Shown: positions 1 to 8,674 of the stretch, piece after piece
Numbering within the stretch: the stretch's first letter is position 1
Layout of the letters: each line of letters begins with the position of its first letter
Source of the DNA: Arsenicibacter sp965247375
GTDB lineage: Bacteria > Bacteroidota > Bacteroidia > Cytophagales > Spirosomataceae
Reading direction: 5' to 3'
Assembly (NCBI GenBank): GCA_965247375.1
Contig: CBDFHU010000036.1
Location: forward strand, 116,822 to 180,821
DNA length: 64,000 bases
The notes under the pieces: model-generated
Told to the model about the DNA's origin: nothing
Database searches by the model: none
Seen by the model: only the letters and a program-made list of their open reading frames with translations
Program-made: the position numbers and the translations under genes

Positions 1-156
1 CAGAATCAGCGGAATGGCCATATAGGCGCCCCAGATTGACAGATCAGAGGCGATGTAAAGCCAGCCGTGAAAATCAGTCCAGTTGCCGCAATACCACCGG
101 GGCGGCCAATCATTTGTATCGAGTAGCTTTTGAAAAAACTCAATTACCGGGTTCAT
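1..156 (-). CDS. Partial membrane sensor protein, probably histidine kinase N-terminus
   Basis: An ATG at 156 on the minus strand opens a frame that stays open to the window edge, giving 52 residues. The sequence has a WYCGNWTDFHGWLYIASD stretch followed by the start of a hydrophobic segment (WGAYMAIPLIL). This Cys/His/Trp-rich lead into a first membrane helix is typical of Bacteroidota and cyanobacterial PAS-containing sensor histidine kinases, in which CxW-like and HxxSD residues precede an xAYxSIPxxL helix. The kinase domains lie outside the window, so the assignment rests on this N-terminal pattern only. Other multi-pass sensors share it. Confidence 0.5.
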   Translation of the reverse strand, partial: MNPVIEFFQKLLDTNDWPPRWYCGNWTDFHGWLYIASDLSIWGAYMAIPLIL

Positions 157-310
157 ACCGTCAGGTTGTAAAACGCTTTCTATCTGATCAAAACAGACAA
201 ATATCGACAATATAAGTTTACTTTAGACTTATTAGTATAACTATTAAGGTGTGGCCGGCCACTTATTTTGCGCAGGCAGGTCACAGAGTAACGTATATTG
301 CCCGACTGGT

Positions 311-946
311 TTACAAGTCAGTAGTATGGTCTGATAAATCGTTGTTTGTAATAACCCGGCGCAGGGTGGATTGTTTACCGTCACTGGTTGCTATGTACAG
401 ATAACCATCCGGCCCGAACAGCAGCTTACCGCCACTGTAACCGGTAAACGGAATAGCCAGCCGCATCAGTATAACTTCGCTGTCGGGATCAGCTTCGGAC
501 GGAGATGTTGCCGTAAAACGGCTGATAATAGTTTCAGACGGATTACCGCTGGTATAGTTAACGTAAAAATAACCGTTTGAGGCAAAAGCAGGATCAAATG
601 CCAGACTGATCAGTCCGCGGTGAATTCCGGCGGAAACGCGGGAGCGAATGTCCAGAAACGTTTTTGCCGACGACGGACTGGCATCTTTTTCGAAAACCTG
701 AATCCGGCCGGGCTGTTCGACCACAAAGACGCGGTTGCTGCCGTCGTTTGCCGGTGTGAAATCGACGGGGAGCGAGAAGGTTAATGCAGGCGCTGCATTA
801 GCCACATTGACGAAACTACCTGCTGATGCCTGAACCACCGACGTTGTTTCCTGACTACCCGTGTGGCATGCCACTGAGATGAGCCATGAAAAACCGGCCG
901 TCGCTGCCAGTGAAAAAAACAGGGTTATTATTGCTTTACCAAACAT
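311..946 (-). CDS. C-terminally truncated PQQ-dependent sugar dehydrogenase-like lipoprotein
   Basis: A 212-residue frame from ATG 946. The N-terminus is hydrophobic and ends near a Cys (SVAC), suggesting a signal peptide and possible lipidation. The body matches the start of the glucose/sorbosone dehydrogenase beta-propeller: a FTPANDGSNRVFVVEQPGRI-like first blade, GLISLAFDPAFASNGYFYV, and LLFGPDGYLYIATSDGK. Family members run past 350 residues; here the frame ends just after the FGPDGYLYI motif, so most propeller blades and the catalytic and PQQ residues are missing. No continuation is visible downstream in any frame, so this looks like a real 3' truncation. A longer start at 1000 needs no better evidence and is less likely. 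Confidence 0.6.
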   Translation of the reverse strand: MFGKAIITLFFSLAATAGFSWLISVACHTGSQETTSVVQASAGSFVNVANAAPALTFSLPVDFTPANDGSNRVFVVEQPGRIQVFEKDASPSSAKTFLDIRSRVSAGIHRGLISLAFDPAFASNGYFYVNYTSGNPSETIISRFTATSPSEADPDSEVILMRLAIPFTGYSGGKLLFGPDGYLYIATSDGKQSTLRRVITNNDLSDHTTDL

Positions 947-1088
947 GATTCTGTTATTTACGACGATAATCAACTGCAAATTCGGCGCCATTCCGGCCAC
1001 CGGAACTTATTGGCCCTGTTTTTGTTGGCTAATAGCAGATTATCACGTACCGGGCCTGAAACCGTGGTATACTGAATTGTTGTAAGGT

Positions 1089-1105
1089 TTCCCCGGAATG
1101 GGGAA
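1089..1105 (+). other. Small hairpin in cysE leader
   Basis: Six-base perfect arms TTCCCC (1089-1094) and GGGGAA (1100-1105) with a five-base loop, 17 bases before the cysE start codon. It would sit in the mRNA leader. Function unknown. Confidence 0.3.
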
Positions 1106-1122
1106 TTGACTACGCTGAATAT

Positions 1123-2002
1123 ATGATCTCTACGGATGCTTTGACGGCTTTTTTTGATCAGTTAGCCACTCAGGGGGAACAGTTTCGTTTCCGGTTACCG
1201 TCCCGGCCTGATGCCGGACGGTTTATTGATCAGCTGCTGCGGCTGCTCTTCCCGATTACCCAGGATTGCCAGTCTGTGTCGGTAGATGTTCAGCGGACCT
1301 ATGATAAACTGACCGATCAGCTGCAATGCCTGCTGCGGCCGCTGCATTCGCAGTTACCCCAGTCTCCGGAGTTTATTTCCAATCAGTTTTTTTGCGCGGT
1401 TGCCGGCCATTTATTCGATGCTGCAATCGGATGCCAGAGCCATTGCGGAGAATGATCCGGCGGCCAACGGCATTGAAGAAGTAGTATCGGTCTATCCCGG
1501 ATTTTTTGCCATTGCGGTATACCGGGTAGCCCATGAGCTGATATTGCTTGATGTGCCTTTATTGCCCCGGATGCTGACGGAGTATGCCCATAGCCATACC
1601 GGTATTGACATTCACCCGGGGGCAACCATCGGCCCGTCGTTTTTTATCGATCACGGCACGGGGGTTGTTATCGGGGAGACAACGATCATCGGGAACAACG
1701 TAAAGATTTATCAGGGGGTGACCCTCGGGGCAACGCATGTCGCCAAGAACCTGGCGCAGAAGAAACGCCATCCAACCATTGAAGATAATGTGGTCATATA
1801 TGCCAACGCCACCATTCTGGGCGGCAAAACGGTGGTAGGGCATGACTCTGTAATCGGCGGCAACGTCTGGCTGACGCACAGTGTCGATCCGCACTCACTG
1901 GTGTATCACCAGAGTGAAATTTCAGGTTCGGTCGGTGAACAGCGAAGGGTAAATACAGGGACTGTTTTACCCTTGCTGAAGGCTACCGCAGGTTGCGGAT
2001 AA
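1123..2002 (+). pseudogene. cysE: Serine O-acetyltransferase, one-base frameshift
   Basis: Acetylates L-serine with acetyl-CoA to O-acetylserine, the committed step of cysteine synthesis in the cytoplasm. ATG 1123 opens an N-terminal helical region (to about residue 90). The left-handed beta-helix is in a second frame with TGIDIHPGA, FFIDHGTGVVIGET, VKIYQGVTLGA and KRHPTIEDNVVIYA, all characteristic of the family. The two frames join at a run of seven T at 1387-1393. With six T the protein reads straight through as NQFFARLPAIYSML into the second frame, giving about 292 residues, a normal length. As printed, translation stops at 1455 and loses the whole catalytic domain. The 3' end overlaps the convergent TetR gene by 20 bases. 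Sequencing error, decay and slippage-type phase variation are all possible. Confidence 0.88.
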
Positions 2003-2577
2003 ACCGCCGTAATGTATCTCTGTAGATCAATTCCGATTGTTCAACCGGTTGCTGATCTTTCAGAATCATCGACATAGTGATCAGGCCGTGGGAAATTGAC
2101 CACCACTCAAAATATAGCTTCTGAATGCTTTCCCGTGATTTCGGGATAAAGGAAAAAATCGTTTCACGCACCAGTCCGGCCCATATCTTCCAGATCCTGA
2201 GATCCGCAGATAGACACCTGGCAGAAAGCGCCGTTCAGGTTATACATGACCTGATAGGTTTCGGGCTGATCAAAGGCAAACTTCCATTGAATTAATGAGA
2301 TTTCGTACAACCGTTTTTCCGGATCACGGTAAAGTTTCATAATCCGGTTGTATTCTTCCCGCAAAAAGCGGAAACCTTCCGTGCGTATTTCGTTTAAGAG
2401 GATATCCTTACTGTCAAAATATTCATAAACGATCGGAGCGCTATAATCAATAGCATCGGCTATTTTACGAATCGAAACAGCTTGCCATCCTTCCCGACGG
2501 GCAATATCCTTTGCCGTGAAAACGATGCCCTGTCGCGTCTGCTCCCGGGTACGTTGTTTGCGTTCAATAACTTCCAT
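1983..2577 (-). pseudogene. TetR/AcrR family regulator, frameshifted
   Basis: The N-terminal frame from ATG 2577 carries a clear TetR DNA-binding region: AKDIARREGWQAVSIRKIAD followed by IVYEYFDSKDILLNEI, about residues 20-65. The C-terminal ligand/dimer helices are split. The first frame ends at 2164, and the continuation (KSRESIQKLYFEWWSISHGL) is in another frame down to 1983. Removing one base of the CCC at 2180-2182 joins them as SQDLEDMAGLVRETIF, giving roughly 197 residues, a normal TetR length. As printed the regulator keeps its DNA-binding domain but loses half of its effector domain. The target is unknown; no obvious efflux gene adjoins it, and it converges on cysE. Confidence 0.78.
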
Positions 2578-2776
2578 TTATGGGTCAAATACTAGTTAAC
2601 AGTGTTAAATTCATTGAAAACTAACGAATTAATGGAAGAAAGCCCGCGTTGAGCGTGAAAATTCCTGGAAAATTTTAATTCAGGTGATAAATAATGTAAT
2701 AAACAGGCAAATTAATGTGTTGAAATCAATTCGTGAGAAAATAAACCGGACGAAATAAATAGTAACATAATGTGTA

Positions 2777-3541
2777 TTACTCTTCCGGTTTTGAAAAGAG
2801 GAACCATGCCGCTTCATCGCCGACGGCAAATGGCTGTCCGTCAACCGTTCCGTAGCAGTCGATCAGCTCCAGACCTGCCTGAGCCGCCAGCCGGCCAATT
2901 TCGGCGATAGAATAAATGTAGTATTCGGCAGTTCTGGTTTCTACCTCGGCCTGACCGGAATCCAGCGACTGAAAATAGGTTAGCCGGGCATCAATCCGGC
3001 CGGTCAGTGCGTCAAAAGACTGTTCGCTCAGAAAGGTAATGTCATCGCCGATGCTCATCCAGCTACGTTCCTGGAAGTCCGGAAGAATCACTTCGGCAAC
3101 CATACCGGAGTGTGCCAGAAACAGACCTCCGGGTCGGAGCAGCCCTTCTGTTTTCTGCAGAAAGCGTAGCATATCCTCAACCGGAAAAAAGCTGAAGGAG
3201 TTACCCATACAATAGGCGGCGTGATACGTGCCCGGAATGGCCGCTTCCAGAAAATCGCCTTCAATCGCTTCCATCGGAAGGTTTTCGTGTGCAATGGTCT
3301 GCTGCAGTTCGGCAATGTACTCGGGTGAGATATCAACGCCGGTTACCCATGCACCCATACGGGCGAGCGGGACCGAGTGGCGGCCATACCCGCAAAAAAT
3401 ATCCAGAATCCGGTCGCCGGGACCAAAGTCCAGATTTTCGACGAGCAGTTCAAGATCAAACCGGGTCTGCTCATTGGTTTGCGCGGCCTTCCAGGCAACC
3501 TGTGGCAAACCTGTAAAGAAAGTATGATACCAGGCGGTCAT
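2777..3541 (-). CDS. Class I SAM-dependent methyltransferase
   Basis: A 254-residue protein. Residues 39-72 form the SAM-binding motif I and the acidic end of strand 2 (GPGDRILDIFCGYGRHS, then GVDIS). The acidic residue 70 should bind the ribose of SAM. Motif IV-like HAAYCMGNSFSFF and a LLRPGGLFLAHS strand follow, so the Rossmann core is complete. The substrate cannot be read from the sequence; family relatives act on small molecules. It is 60 bases downstream of a peroxiredoxin gene on the same strand and may be co-transcribed with it, although nothing functional links them. Confidence 0.85.
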   Translation of the reverse strand: MTAWYHTFFTGLPQVAWKAAQTNEQTRFDLELLVENLDFGPGDRILDIFCGYGRHSVPLARMGAWVTGVDISPEYIAELQQTIAHENLPMEAIEGDFLEAAIPGTYHAAYCMGNSFSFFPVEDMLRFLQKTEGLLRPGGLFLAHSGMVAEVILPDFQERSWMSIGDDITFLSEQSFDALTGRIDARLTYFQSLDSGQAEVETRTAEYYIYSIAEIGRLAAQAGLELIDCYGTVDGQPFAVGDEAAWFLFSKPEE

Positions 3542-3601
3542 TCGTGTATACGGGTTAAAGACCGGAGAGCCGTTCCGGTAACGGCCCTCCGGATGTGAAC
3601 A

Positions 3602-4069
3602 TTAGTTTAATGGCGTTAATGCAGCCTGAATGGCTGTAAAATCAGGTACTGAACCGGCGTTTTCCAGTACCTCTGCATATTGGATAATTCCGTTACTGTC
3701 GACCACAAATGCCGAACGTTTGCTGACTCCCTTCATGTTCATGACAAACGTATCGTACAAAGATCCGTAGGCAGCAGATACGTCCTTGTTAAAGTCCGAA
3801 AGCAGATCAAACGGCAACTGTTGTTCTTCCCTGAATCGGGCAAGGGTAAACGGCGAGTCAACCGAAATACCTAAAACAACCGCATTCAGGCCGGCATATA
3901 CGCCGATATTATCCCGCATTTCACAAAGTTCGGCGGTACAGACACTGGTAAAGGCTAACGGGAAGAATAAAATGACAACATTTTTTCCTGTATAGTCACT
4001 TAGAGAGATTTCTTTCTTTTCTGTGTTAAACAGCTTAAAATCAGGTGCACTTTGTCCGGCTTGAAGCAT
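3602..4069 (-). CDS. Peroxiredoxin (AhpC/TSA, AhpE/Bcp-like)
   Basis: A thiol peroxidase of 155 residues that reduces H2O2 and organic hydroperoxides in the cytoplasm. The thioredoxin-fold core starts at APDFKLF. The active-site stretch is FFPLAFTSVCTAELC with peroxidatic Cys44. PLAFT resembles the AhpE group, but a second Cys sits five residues later (Cys49), the spacing used by the resolving Cys in Bcp-type atypical 2-Cys enzymes. So it may form an intramolecular disulfide; this is inference. The conserved Arg expected later in the fold is plausibly in KRSAFVVD. No signal peptide is seen. The methyltransferase gene follows on the same strand. Confidence 0.88.
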   Translation of the reverse strand: MLQAGQSAPDFKLFNTEKKEISLSDYTGKNVVILFFPLAFTSVCTAELCEMRDNIGVYAGLNAVVLGISVDSPFTLARFREEQQLPFDLLSDFNKDVSAAYGSLYDTFVMNMKGVSKRSAFVVDSNGIIQYAEVLENAGSVPDFTAIQAALTPLN

Positions 4070-4243
4070 ACGTCAGTATGATTAGGTTTTGTACGGAAAT
4101 TACTGAAATTTTTTGAGGTTGAAACCGGTGTGCGATTTACAAAAAAAAGGTGATTTTTGTCTTAATCTTTTATGCCTGACAGGGAGTAAAACGTTGTCCG
4201 AAACCACTATTACTCTTTATATACTATACTGTTCCGAAACAAT

Positions 4244-5164
4244 ATGAAAACGTACTGGGGTATTGACCTGGGTGGTACCAAAATTGAAGGCGTTGTCTTA
4301 TCAGCTCCTTCACCTGACGCAGTTTTAGTCCGGAAACGGGTCGATACGGAAGCTCATCTGGGGTATGAGCATATACTGGGTCAAATCGGAAAGCTGGTAG
4401 ATATTCTGAAAGCCGAAACGAATTGTGAGCCGGAAAAAATCGGTTTTGCCACTCCGGGCACCTTTGATCCCGTAACCAAAACGATGAAGGGCTGTAACAC
4501 AACAGTCCTCAATGGCATGCCTTTGCCCCAGGAACTGACAAAGCGGCTGGGGGTGCCGGTTGAGATTGCCAATGATGCGAACTGCTTTGCCCTTGCTGAA
4601 GCTACCTTAGGTGTTGTTCCGGATGAAGCACCTGATTTCCGGTGCGTTTTCGGGGTAATTATGGGAACCGGTGTTGGCGGCGGTGTGGTATTCAGGGGCC
4701 TTGACGGCAAAGCTATCGTACTGAACGGCCTGCACGGTATCGGCGGAGAATGGGGGCATAATATTCTGGAAGAAAACGGGTATCCGTGTTACTGTGGCAA
4801 AAGCGGCTGTGTGGAACAGGTTTTCGCCGGACCGGCCCTACAGCGCTATTACAAGGATATCAGCGGTAATGAGCTGAAAATGAAAGATATTGTTGAACGC
4901 CATCTGGCGGGAACCGACCCATATGCGACCCGTACTATTGAACGGTTACTGGATTATTTTGGCCGGGCCATTTCAACGCTCATTAACGTACTTGACCCTG
5001 ATGCCATCGTGCTGGGCGGGGGAGTCGGCAATGTTGATCTGCTGTATACGGAAGGGGTTGAGCGGATTAAAAAATATATTTTCAATAACGGGATTGTGCA
5101 TACAAAGATCCTGAAGCCGAAGTTGGGAGATAGTGCCGGGGTTTTCGGTGCCGCCATGCTCTAA
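4244..5164 (+). CDS. ROK family sugar kinase
   Basis: ATP-dependent hexose kinase (glucokinase/fructokinase type), cytoplasmic, 306 residues. The phosphate-binding DLGGTK is at residues 8-13, the probable catalytic Asp is Asp111 in IANDAN, and GTGVGGG (141-147) binds ATP or sugar. Sugar and zinc ligands are GGEWGHN (Glu169, His172), and the ROK zinc site is CYCGKSGCVE (Cys182, Cys184, Cys189). All key residues are present, so it should be active; which hexose it uses cannot be told from sequence. It stands alone and is followed by a strong terminator. Confidence 0.88.
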   Translation: MKTYWGIDLGGTKIEGVVLSAPSPDAVLVRKRVDTEAHLGYEHILGQIGKLVDILKAETNCEPEKIGFATPGTFDPVTKTMKGCNTTVLNGMPLPQELTKRLGVPVEIANDANCFALAEATLGVVPDEAPDFRCVFGVIMGTGVGGGVVFRGLDGKAIVLNGLHGIGGEWGHNILEENGYPCYCGKSGCVEQVFAGPALQRYYKDISGNELKMKDIVERHLAGTDPYATRTIERLLDYFGRAISTLINVLDPDAIVLGGGVGNVDLLYTEGVERIKKYIFNNGIVHTKILKPKLGDSAGVFGAAML

Positions 5165-5185
5165 GGGTATATCCGCTGTTATGTA

Positions 5186-5214
5186 AAAGGGACTCATTCG
5201 TGGGTCCCTTTTTT
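5186..5214 (+). terminator. Intrinsic terminator of the ROK kinase gene
   Basis: Perfect 8-bp arms AAAGGGAC (5186-5193) and GTCCCTTT (5204-5211), ten-base loop, followed by a T tract. It starts 21 bases after the ROK kinase stop codon. Confidence 0.85.
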
Positions 5215-5494
5215 GTGTTGCGGCAAGTATATACTTAATATGCATATATGTTATGTGATTTCTTGTGAAGTAACTTAGCATCACCGGTTAACGCAGAATA
5301 ACAAAACCAGTTAACTGGTATAGGTTACAAAGGAAATACATGGATTTCGGTCATATAAAGGCACGTATGGCCGAAAAACAAAAACACTTGTCCAAAAAAC
5401 AAAAAAAGAATCAGGTACAAAATTGTTACTTGCATCACTAATATGGTGAACATCAGGTAATCTATTGACCCAAATTTATGATAAGACTTTTTAC
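5215..5494. other. Intergenic region without gene
   Basis: AT-rich, including A-rich tracts near 5375-5412. No ORF with recognisable protein features was found. It should hold the promoter of the small ORF/ArsR pair, but no consensus -7 box (TAnnTTTG) is evident. Confidence 0.5.
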
Positions 5495-5722
5495 ATGAAG
5501 CCATCAGCAAGAAAATACTGGTTCATTGGGCTTGTCATCTGCACCGGAAGCGTAACCTGTTTATGGGATAAGTACACGGACGTCCGGAGTATTACGACAG
5601 AACATCCTGATGAGTCCGGTCCGCACCGGAACAAGGCCTCCCGGTTTACCGGAAATGCCTTGCTCGAGAACGATACGTCAAGGTTTGAACCGGTTTCATT
5701 CGAACGGTTCCGGCCACAGTAA
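5495..5722 (+). CDS. Small hypothetical protein with N-terminal hydrophobic segment
   Basis: A 75-residue frame from ATG 5495 (an in-frame ATG at 5465 gives 85). After a basic start (MKPSARKYW) there is a hydrophobic stretch FIGLVICTGSVTCLW, which could be a signal anchor, then a charged, Ser/Arg-rich tail without any motif I recognise. It ends 22 bases before the ArsR-type gene on the same strand, so it could be the first gene of a two-gene operon. Coding status is uncertain because the tail has no clear conserved character. Confidence 0.4.
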   Translation: MKPSARKYWFIGLVICTGSVTCLWDKYTDVRSITTEHPDESGPHRNKASRFTGNALLENDTSRFEPVSFERFRPQ

Positions 5723-5744
5723 AAACAATCAGATTAACTACTAT

Positions 5745-6059
5745 ATGCTCAACACCTTACCTCAATTAGATAAAACAGCCTACATGCTGAAAGCACTGGC
5801 ACACCCGTTGCGGTTGCAGATTGTGATGCTACTGAGCAGGGATGAAAAAGAGCTAAGTGTAACGACCATTCAGGAACATTTTTCGATCAGTCAATCACTT
5901 ATCTCACACCATTTAATTAACATGCGGGCAAAAGGCATTCTTGGTTTCCGCCAGCAGGGAAATAACCGCTACTACCGGCTGCGGGAACCAAGGTTTGCCC
6001 GGTGTGTTGCCTTACTTTTTGACGAACAACTGGTAGAAGCTGAAGCACTCTATGACTAG
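5745..6059 (+). CDS. ArsR-type winged-helix transcriptional regulator
   Basis: A 104-residue regulator. ATG 5745 was chosen because a longer frame to 5610 adds 45 residues of non-conserved Pro/Arg-rich sequence that overlaps the preceding ORF. The winged helix is complete: MLKALAHPLRLQIVMLLS (helices 1-2), then an HTH in which FSISQSLISHHLINMRAKGI is the recognition region, and a wing NNRYYRLR. The metal-binding ELCxC motif of ArsR/SmtB is replaced by ELSVTT, so no metal response is expected. It most resembles the non-metal group of the family. Regulon unknown; autoregulation with the upstream small ORF is plausible. Confidence 0.82.
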   Translation: MLNTLPQLDKTAYMLKALAHPLRLQIVMLLSRDEKELSVTTIQEHFSISQSLISHHLINMRAKGILGFRQQGNNRYYRLREPRFARCVALLFDEQLVEAEALYD

Positions 6060-6081
6060 TGACAGCCTGCAAAATCTGCTG

Positions 6082-6118
6082 AACGCCTTCCGGATATAGC
6101 CTCCCGGAAGGCGTTTTT
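6082..6118 (+). terminator. Intrinsic terminator after the ArsR-type gene
   Basis: Perfect 12-bp arms AACGCCTTCCGG (6082-6093) and CCGGAAGGCGTT (6104-6115), ten-base loop, then a T run. Confidence 0.88.
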
Positions 6119-6701
6119 ATGTTGCGGAAAGTAAAAAAACAACTTCGCGCATTTTGCACTTTTCTACGTTCTGCAGGTAAGCCGCTCTCCAGGATGTCAG
6201 GCCAATCTACCTACACTGTATACCATCAGAAGATGAAGCCGGAAACTGAAGGTCGTTATACCGGAATTATAAATCAGGGCTAAGTAAATCCTGAATCAGG
6301 AAAACTCTTTCTTGATTCAGGATTGCTGTATTTTTAATGAATTGTATTTGTGCTGCGTTGATTTTGTTGCGCGCCACCCACCGATATAGGGTGGAAGCAG
6401 CCTGTAACACGCGGTCAGCAGTTTGCCAGAACGCTGAAAAAGCCATGCGTTTTCCGGAAAAATAGTATAAAAACCAGGTATTACATAATAAGACTTGTCC
6501 GGAACGCTATCCGGGTGAAGTAGCAGATGTAAATAAACAGTAGATGGAGCTGCTTACAAGACAGGACAGAGAGCGGCGGGGAGAATTTGCTTCAGTTTAT
6601 AAAATCGATATAACGTAAATAAACGGCTGGTGCTGGTTCCGTAAATTAAAAATGATAGTACATTTGATGCTTTATCTACTATTTCAGTAAACATCAAATG
6701 A
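6119..6701. other. 580-bp ORF-free region with two inverted repeats
   Basis: No frame here resembles a protein. Two perfect inverted repeats stand out: AATCCTGAATCA (6287-6298) with TGATTCAGGATT (6313-6324), followed by a T-rich stretch, and CATTTGATG (6661-6669) with CATCAAATG (6692-6700), which ends directly before the nuclease start codon. The first could terminate an unannotated short transcript; the second would fold in the nuclease leader. Confidence 0.55.
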
Positions 6702-7610
6702 ATGAACATTCGTAGACGTAAATTAATTATCTATACTCTGTCCGCGTATTGTTTTGTGCAGTTTACCGCCTGTCAGCCTGAACAGCCGGTGTCGCCGTCT
6801 CAAGGAGGACCTGCGCAGCGTGATGCCGCCCTGACGATGGGTGACCCGGATAAAGGGAATACCGCAGCATCGACCCGCCTACTGATTGAGCGGTCGACCT
6901 ATACCGTTTCTCTTAACAAGTCGACAGGAATTGCGAACTGGGCGGCCTGGCATTTATCTTCTGCCTGGAAGGGAAGTGCTGAGCGGTATGCCGGGAGTTT
7001 TATTGCCGATGCTACTCTGCCTTCCGGCTATTACATAGCCCGGCATGATGATTATACCAATACTGGTTTCGACCGTGGTCACCTGTGTCCGTCGGATGAC
7101 AGGGATGGTTCCGCAGAGGACAACCGGTCGACATTCATCCTGACCAATATTGTACCACAGGCACCGCAGCACAACCGGCAGGCCTGGCGATTGCTGGAAG
7201 AATATTCCCGTAGTTTACTAGCCGGGGATAACGAGTTGTATATCGTTGCCGGTACCTGGGGAAAAGGGGGGGATGGTGATAAGGGTACGGCGGATGCGCT
7301 TGCCGGAGGGAAACTGACGGTGCCGGCGGCGTTATGGAAAGTAGTAATGGTGCTGCCGACCGGTTCGGAAGACCAGCGGAGGGTATCTGCCAAAACAAGA
7401 GTATTTGCGGTATGGATGCCAAATACCAATGCTGCCGGTCAGCAGAAGTGGATTAATTACCGGGTCAGTGTCGATGAGATCGAAAGAAAGACCGGTCTGG
7501 ATTTGTTTAACAAGTTGAGTACAGACCTTCAGAAAACGCTGGAAAGCCGTGTTGAGCAGCAGGCCATTGAGGTGCAGTTTACCGACCCGCTGCCCGTCCG
7601 GCTGTTTTAG
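6702..7610 (+). CDS. Secreted DNA/RNA non-specific endonuclease (NUC1 family)
   Basis: A sugar-non-specific nuclease of the beta-beta-alpha-metal type, 302 residues. The start has a basic and hydrophobic signal sequence ending at Cys24 (QFTAC), so it is probably a lipoprotein outside the inner membrane. The catalytic motif is DRGH at 124-127 with His127 as general base. The metal-binding Asn lies in the NIVPQAPQHNR block, where Asn and His are conserved, and ELYIVAGTWG is a family strand. All catalytic parts are present, so it should degrade extracellular DNA and RNA for nutrition. Its stop overlaps the convergent holA stop by four bases. Confidence 0.88.
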   Translation: MNIRRRKLIIYTLSAYCFVQFTACQPEQPVSPSQGGPAQRDAALTMGDPDKGNTAASTRLLIERSTYTVSLNKSTGIANWAAWHLSSAWKGSAERYAGSFIADATLPSGYYIARHDDYTNTGFDRGHLCPSDDRDGSAEDNRSTFILTNIVPQAPQHNRQAWRLLEEYSRSLLAGDNELYIVAGTWGKGGDGDKGTADALAGGKLTVPAALWKVVMVLPTGSEDQRRVSAKTRVFAVWMPNTNAAGQQKWINYRVSVDEIERKTGLDLFNKLSTDLQKTLESRVEQQAIEVQFTDPLPVRLF

Positions 7611-8626
7611 TGGAGAATCGTAAAGACAAGTTCCCGCAGAATCTCGCCTTCCGTCATCGTCGGGGTATCAATTCCTTTTACCTGCGCGTCGGCCCGACGG
7701 ATGCTGTGAATAATATCTGCTACCTTGACCAGCGGAAAGGTACGGGCTGCCTGCAGGTAGTCTTTTACGAAAAACGGGTTAACACCCAGGAGAGCACCCA
7801 CTCCTTTTTCTGACTGGTCTTTCGAGGACTGTACAAGTATTACCTTGCTGAAATAACTGAAGAGCTGGGTCAGGATCAGAATAAGGGGATTGTCCTTCGG
7901 GTTCCGCGAGAAATAATCGACAATCCGGTTAGCCTTTACCACATCCCGCTGTAGCAGGGCTTTCTGTAGTTCAAAAACATTATATTCCTTACTGATGCCG
8001 ACCAGCCGCTCAACCGTCGAGGCGCTGATTTCTTCATCGACCCGCAGGTTCAGCATCATTTTATCAATTTCACCCGCCATCCGTTTCAGGTCATTGCCGA
8101 TATGATCGACCAGCAACTGGCACGCCTTCGGGCTGACCTTTACGCCCTGTCGGTGGCAATAGTCCTGTACCCAGTCAACGAGTTTATTTTCGTACAGTTT
8201 TTTGGCCGCGAGTAACACGCCTTTGTTACCGAATGCTTTTACCCAGGATTTCCGCTCATCCAGATTACCCGTGTGGCAGACCATCAGAATGGTGCTGCTG
8301 AGCGGATTGAGCGCATAATCTTCCAGGAGGGCAAGACTGTTTTTTTCCTTAAACCCGCCCATATCCTGGGCTTCCTTCACCAGTACCAGCTGCCGGTCGG
8401 CCATAAACGGGTAGCGCCGGGCGTAATTGATGACAGCGCCAATGTCGGTGTCTTTACCAAAGAGCACAAACTGATTAAAGCTTTTTTCGGCAACGGGAAC
8501 GGCGGTTTTCTCCAGCTGGTCAGCAATCAATTCGTGGTAGAACGGCTCATCACCGTGTATAAGGTAAACCGGGGCGAACCGTTTGGCCCGAATATCTTTC
8601 AGCAGGGTGTCGACAGCAGGAATCAA
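7607..8626 (-). CDS. holA: DNA polymerase III subunit delta
   Basis: Clamp-loader delta subunit, 339 residues, which opens the beta clamp during replication. The N-terminal half carries the AAA-like fold typical of HolA (PVYLIHGDEPFYHELIADQL, then FMADRQLVLVKEAQD). The middle contains DHIGNDLKRMAGEIDKM, the family's most recognisable block. The C-terminal collar domain follows (SKEYNVFELQKALLQRD, then NPLILILTQLFSYF). Length is normal. Bacterial delta lacks ATPase motifs, as here. It lies 48 bases downstream of the deacylase gene on the same strand and converges on the nuclease gene. Confidence 0.93.
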   Translation of the reverse strand: MIPAVDTLLKDIRAKRFAPVYLIHGDEPFYHELIADQLEKTAVPVAEKSFNQFVLFGKDTDIGAVINYARRYPFMADRQLVLVKEAQDMGGFKEKNSLALLEDYALNPLSSTILMVCHTGNLDERKSWVKAFGNKGVLLAAKKLYENKLVDWVQDYCHRQGVKVSPKACQLLVDHIGNDLKRMAGEIDKMMLNLRVDEEISASTVERLVGISKEYNVFELQKALLQRDVVKANRIVDYFSRNPKDNPLILILTQLFSYFSKVILVQSSKDQSEKGVGALLGVNPFFVKDYLQAARTFPLVKVADIIHSIRRADAQVKGIDTPTMTEGEILRELVFTILH

Positions 8627-8674
8627 GGCAATATCAGTTTGGTGAAATCAGGGTGCAAAAATAGCAACTTACGG

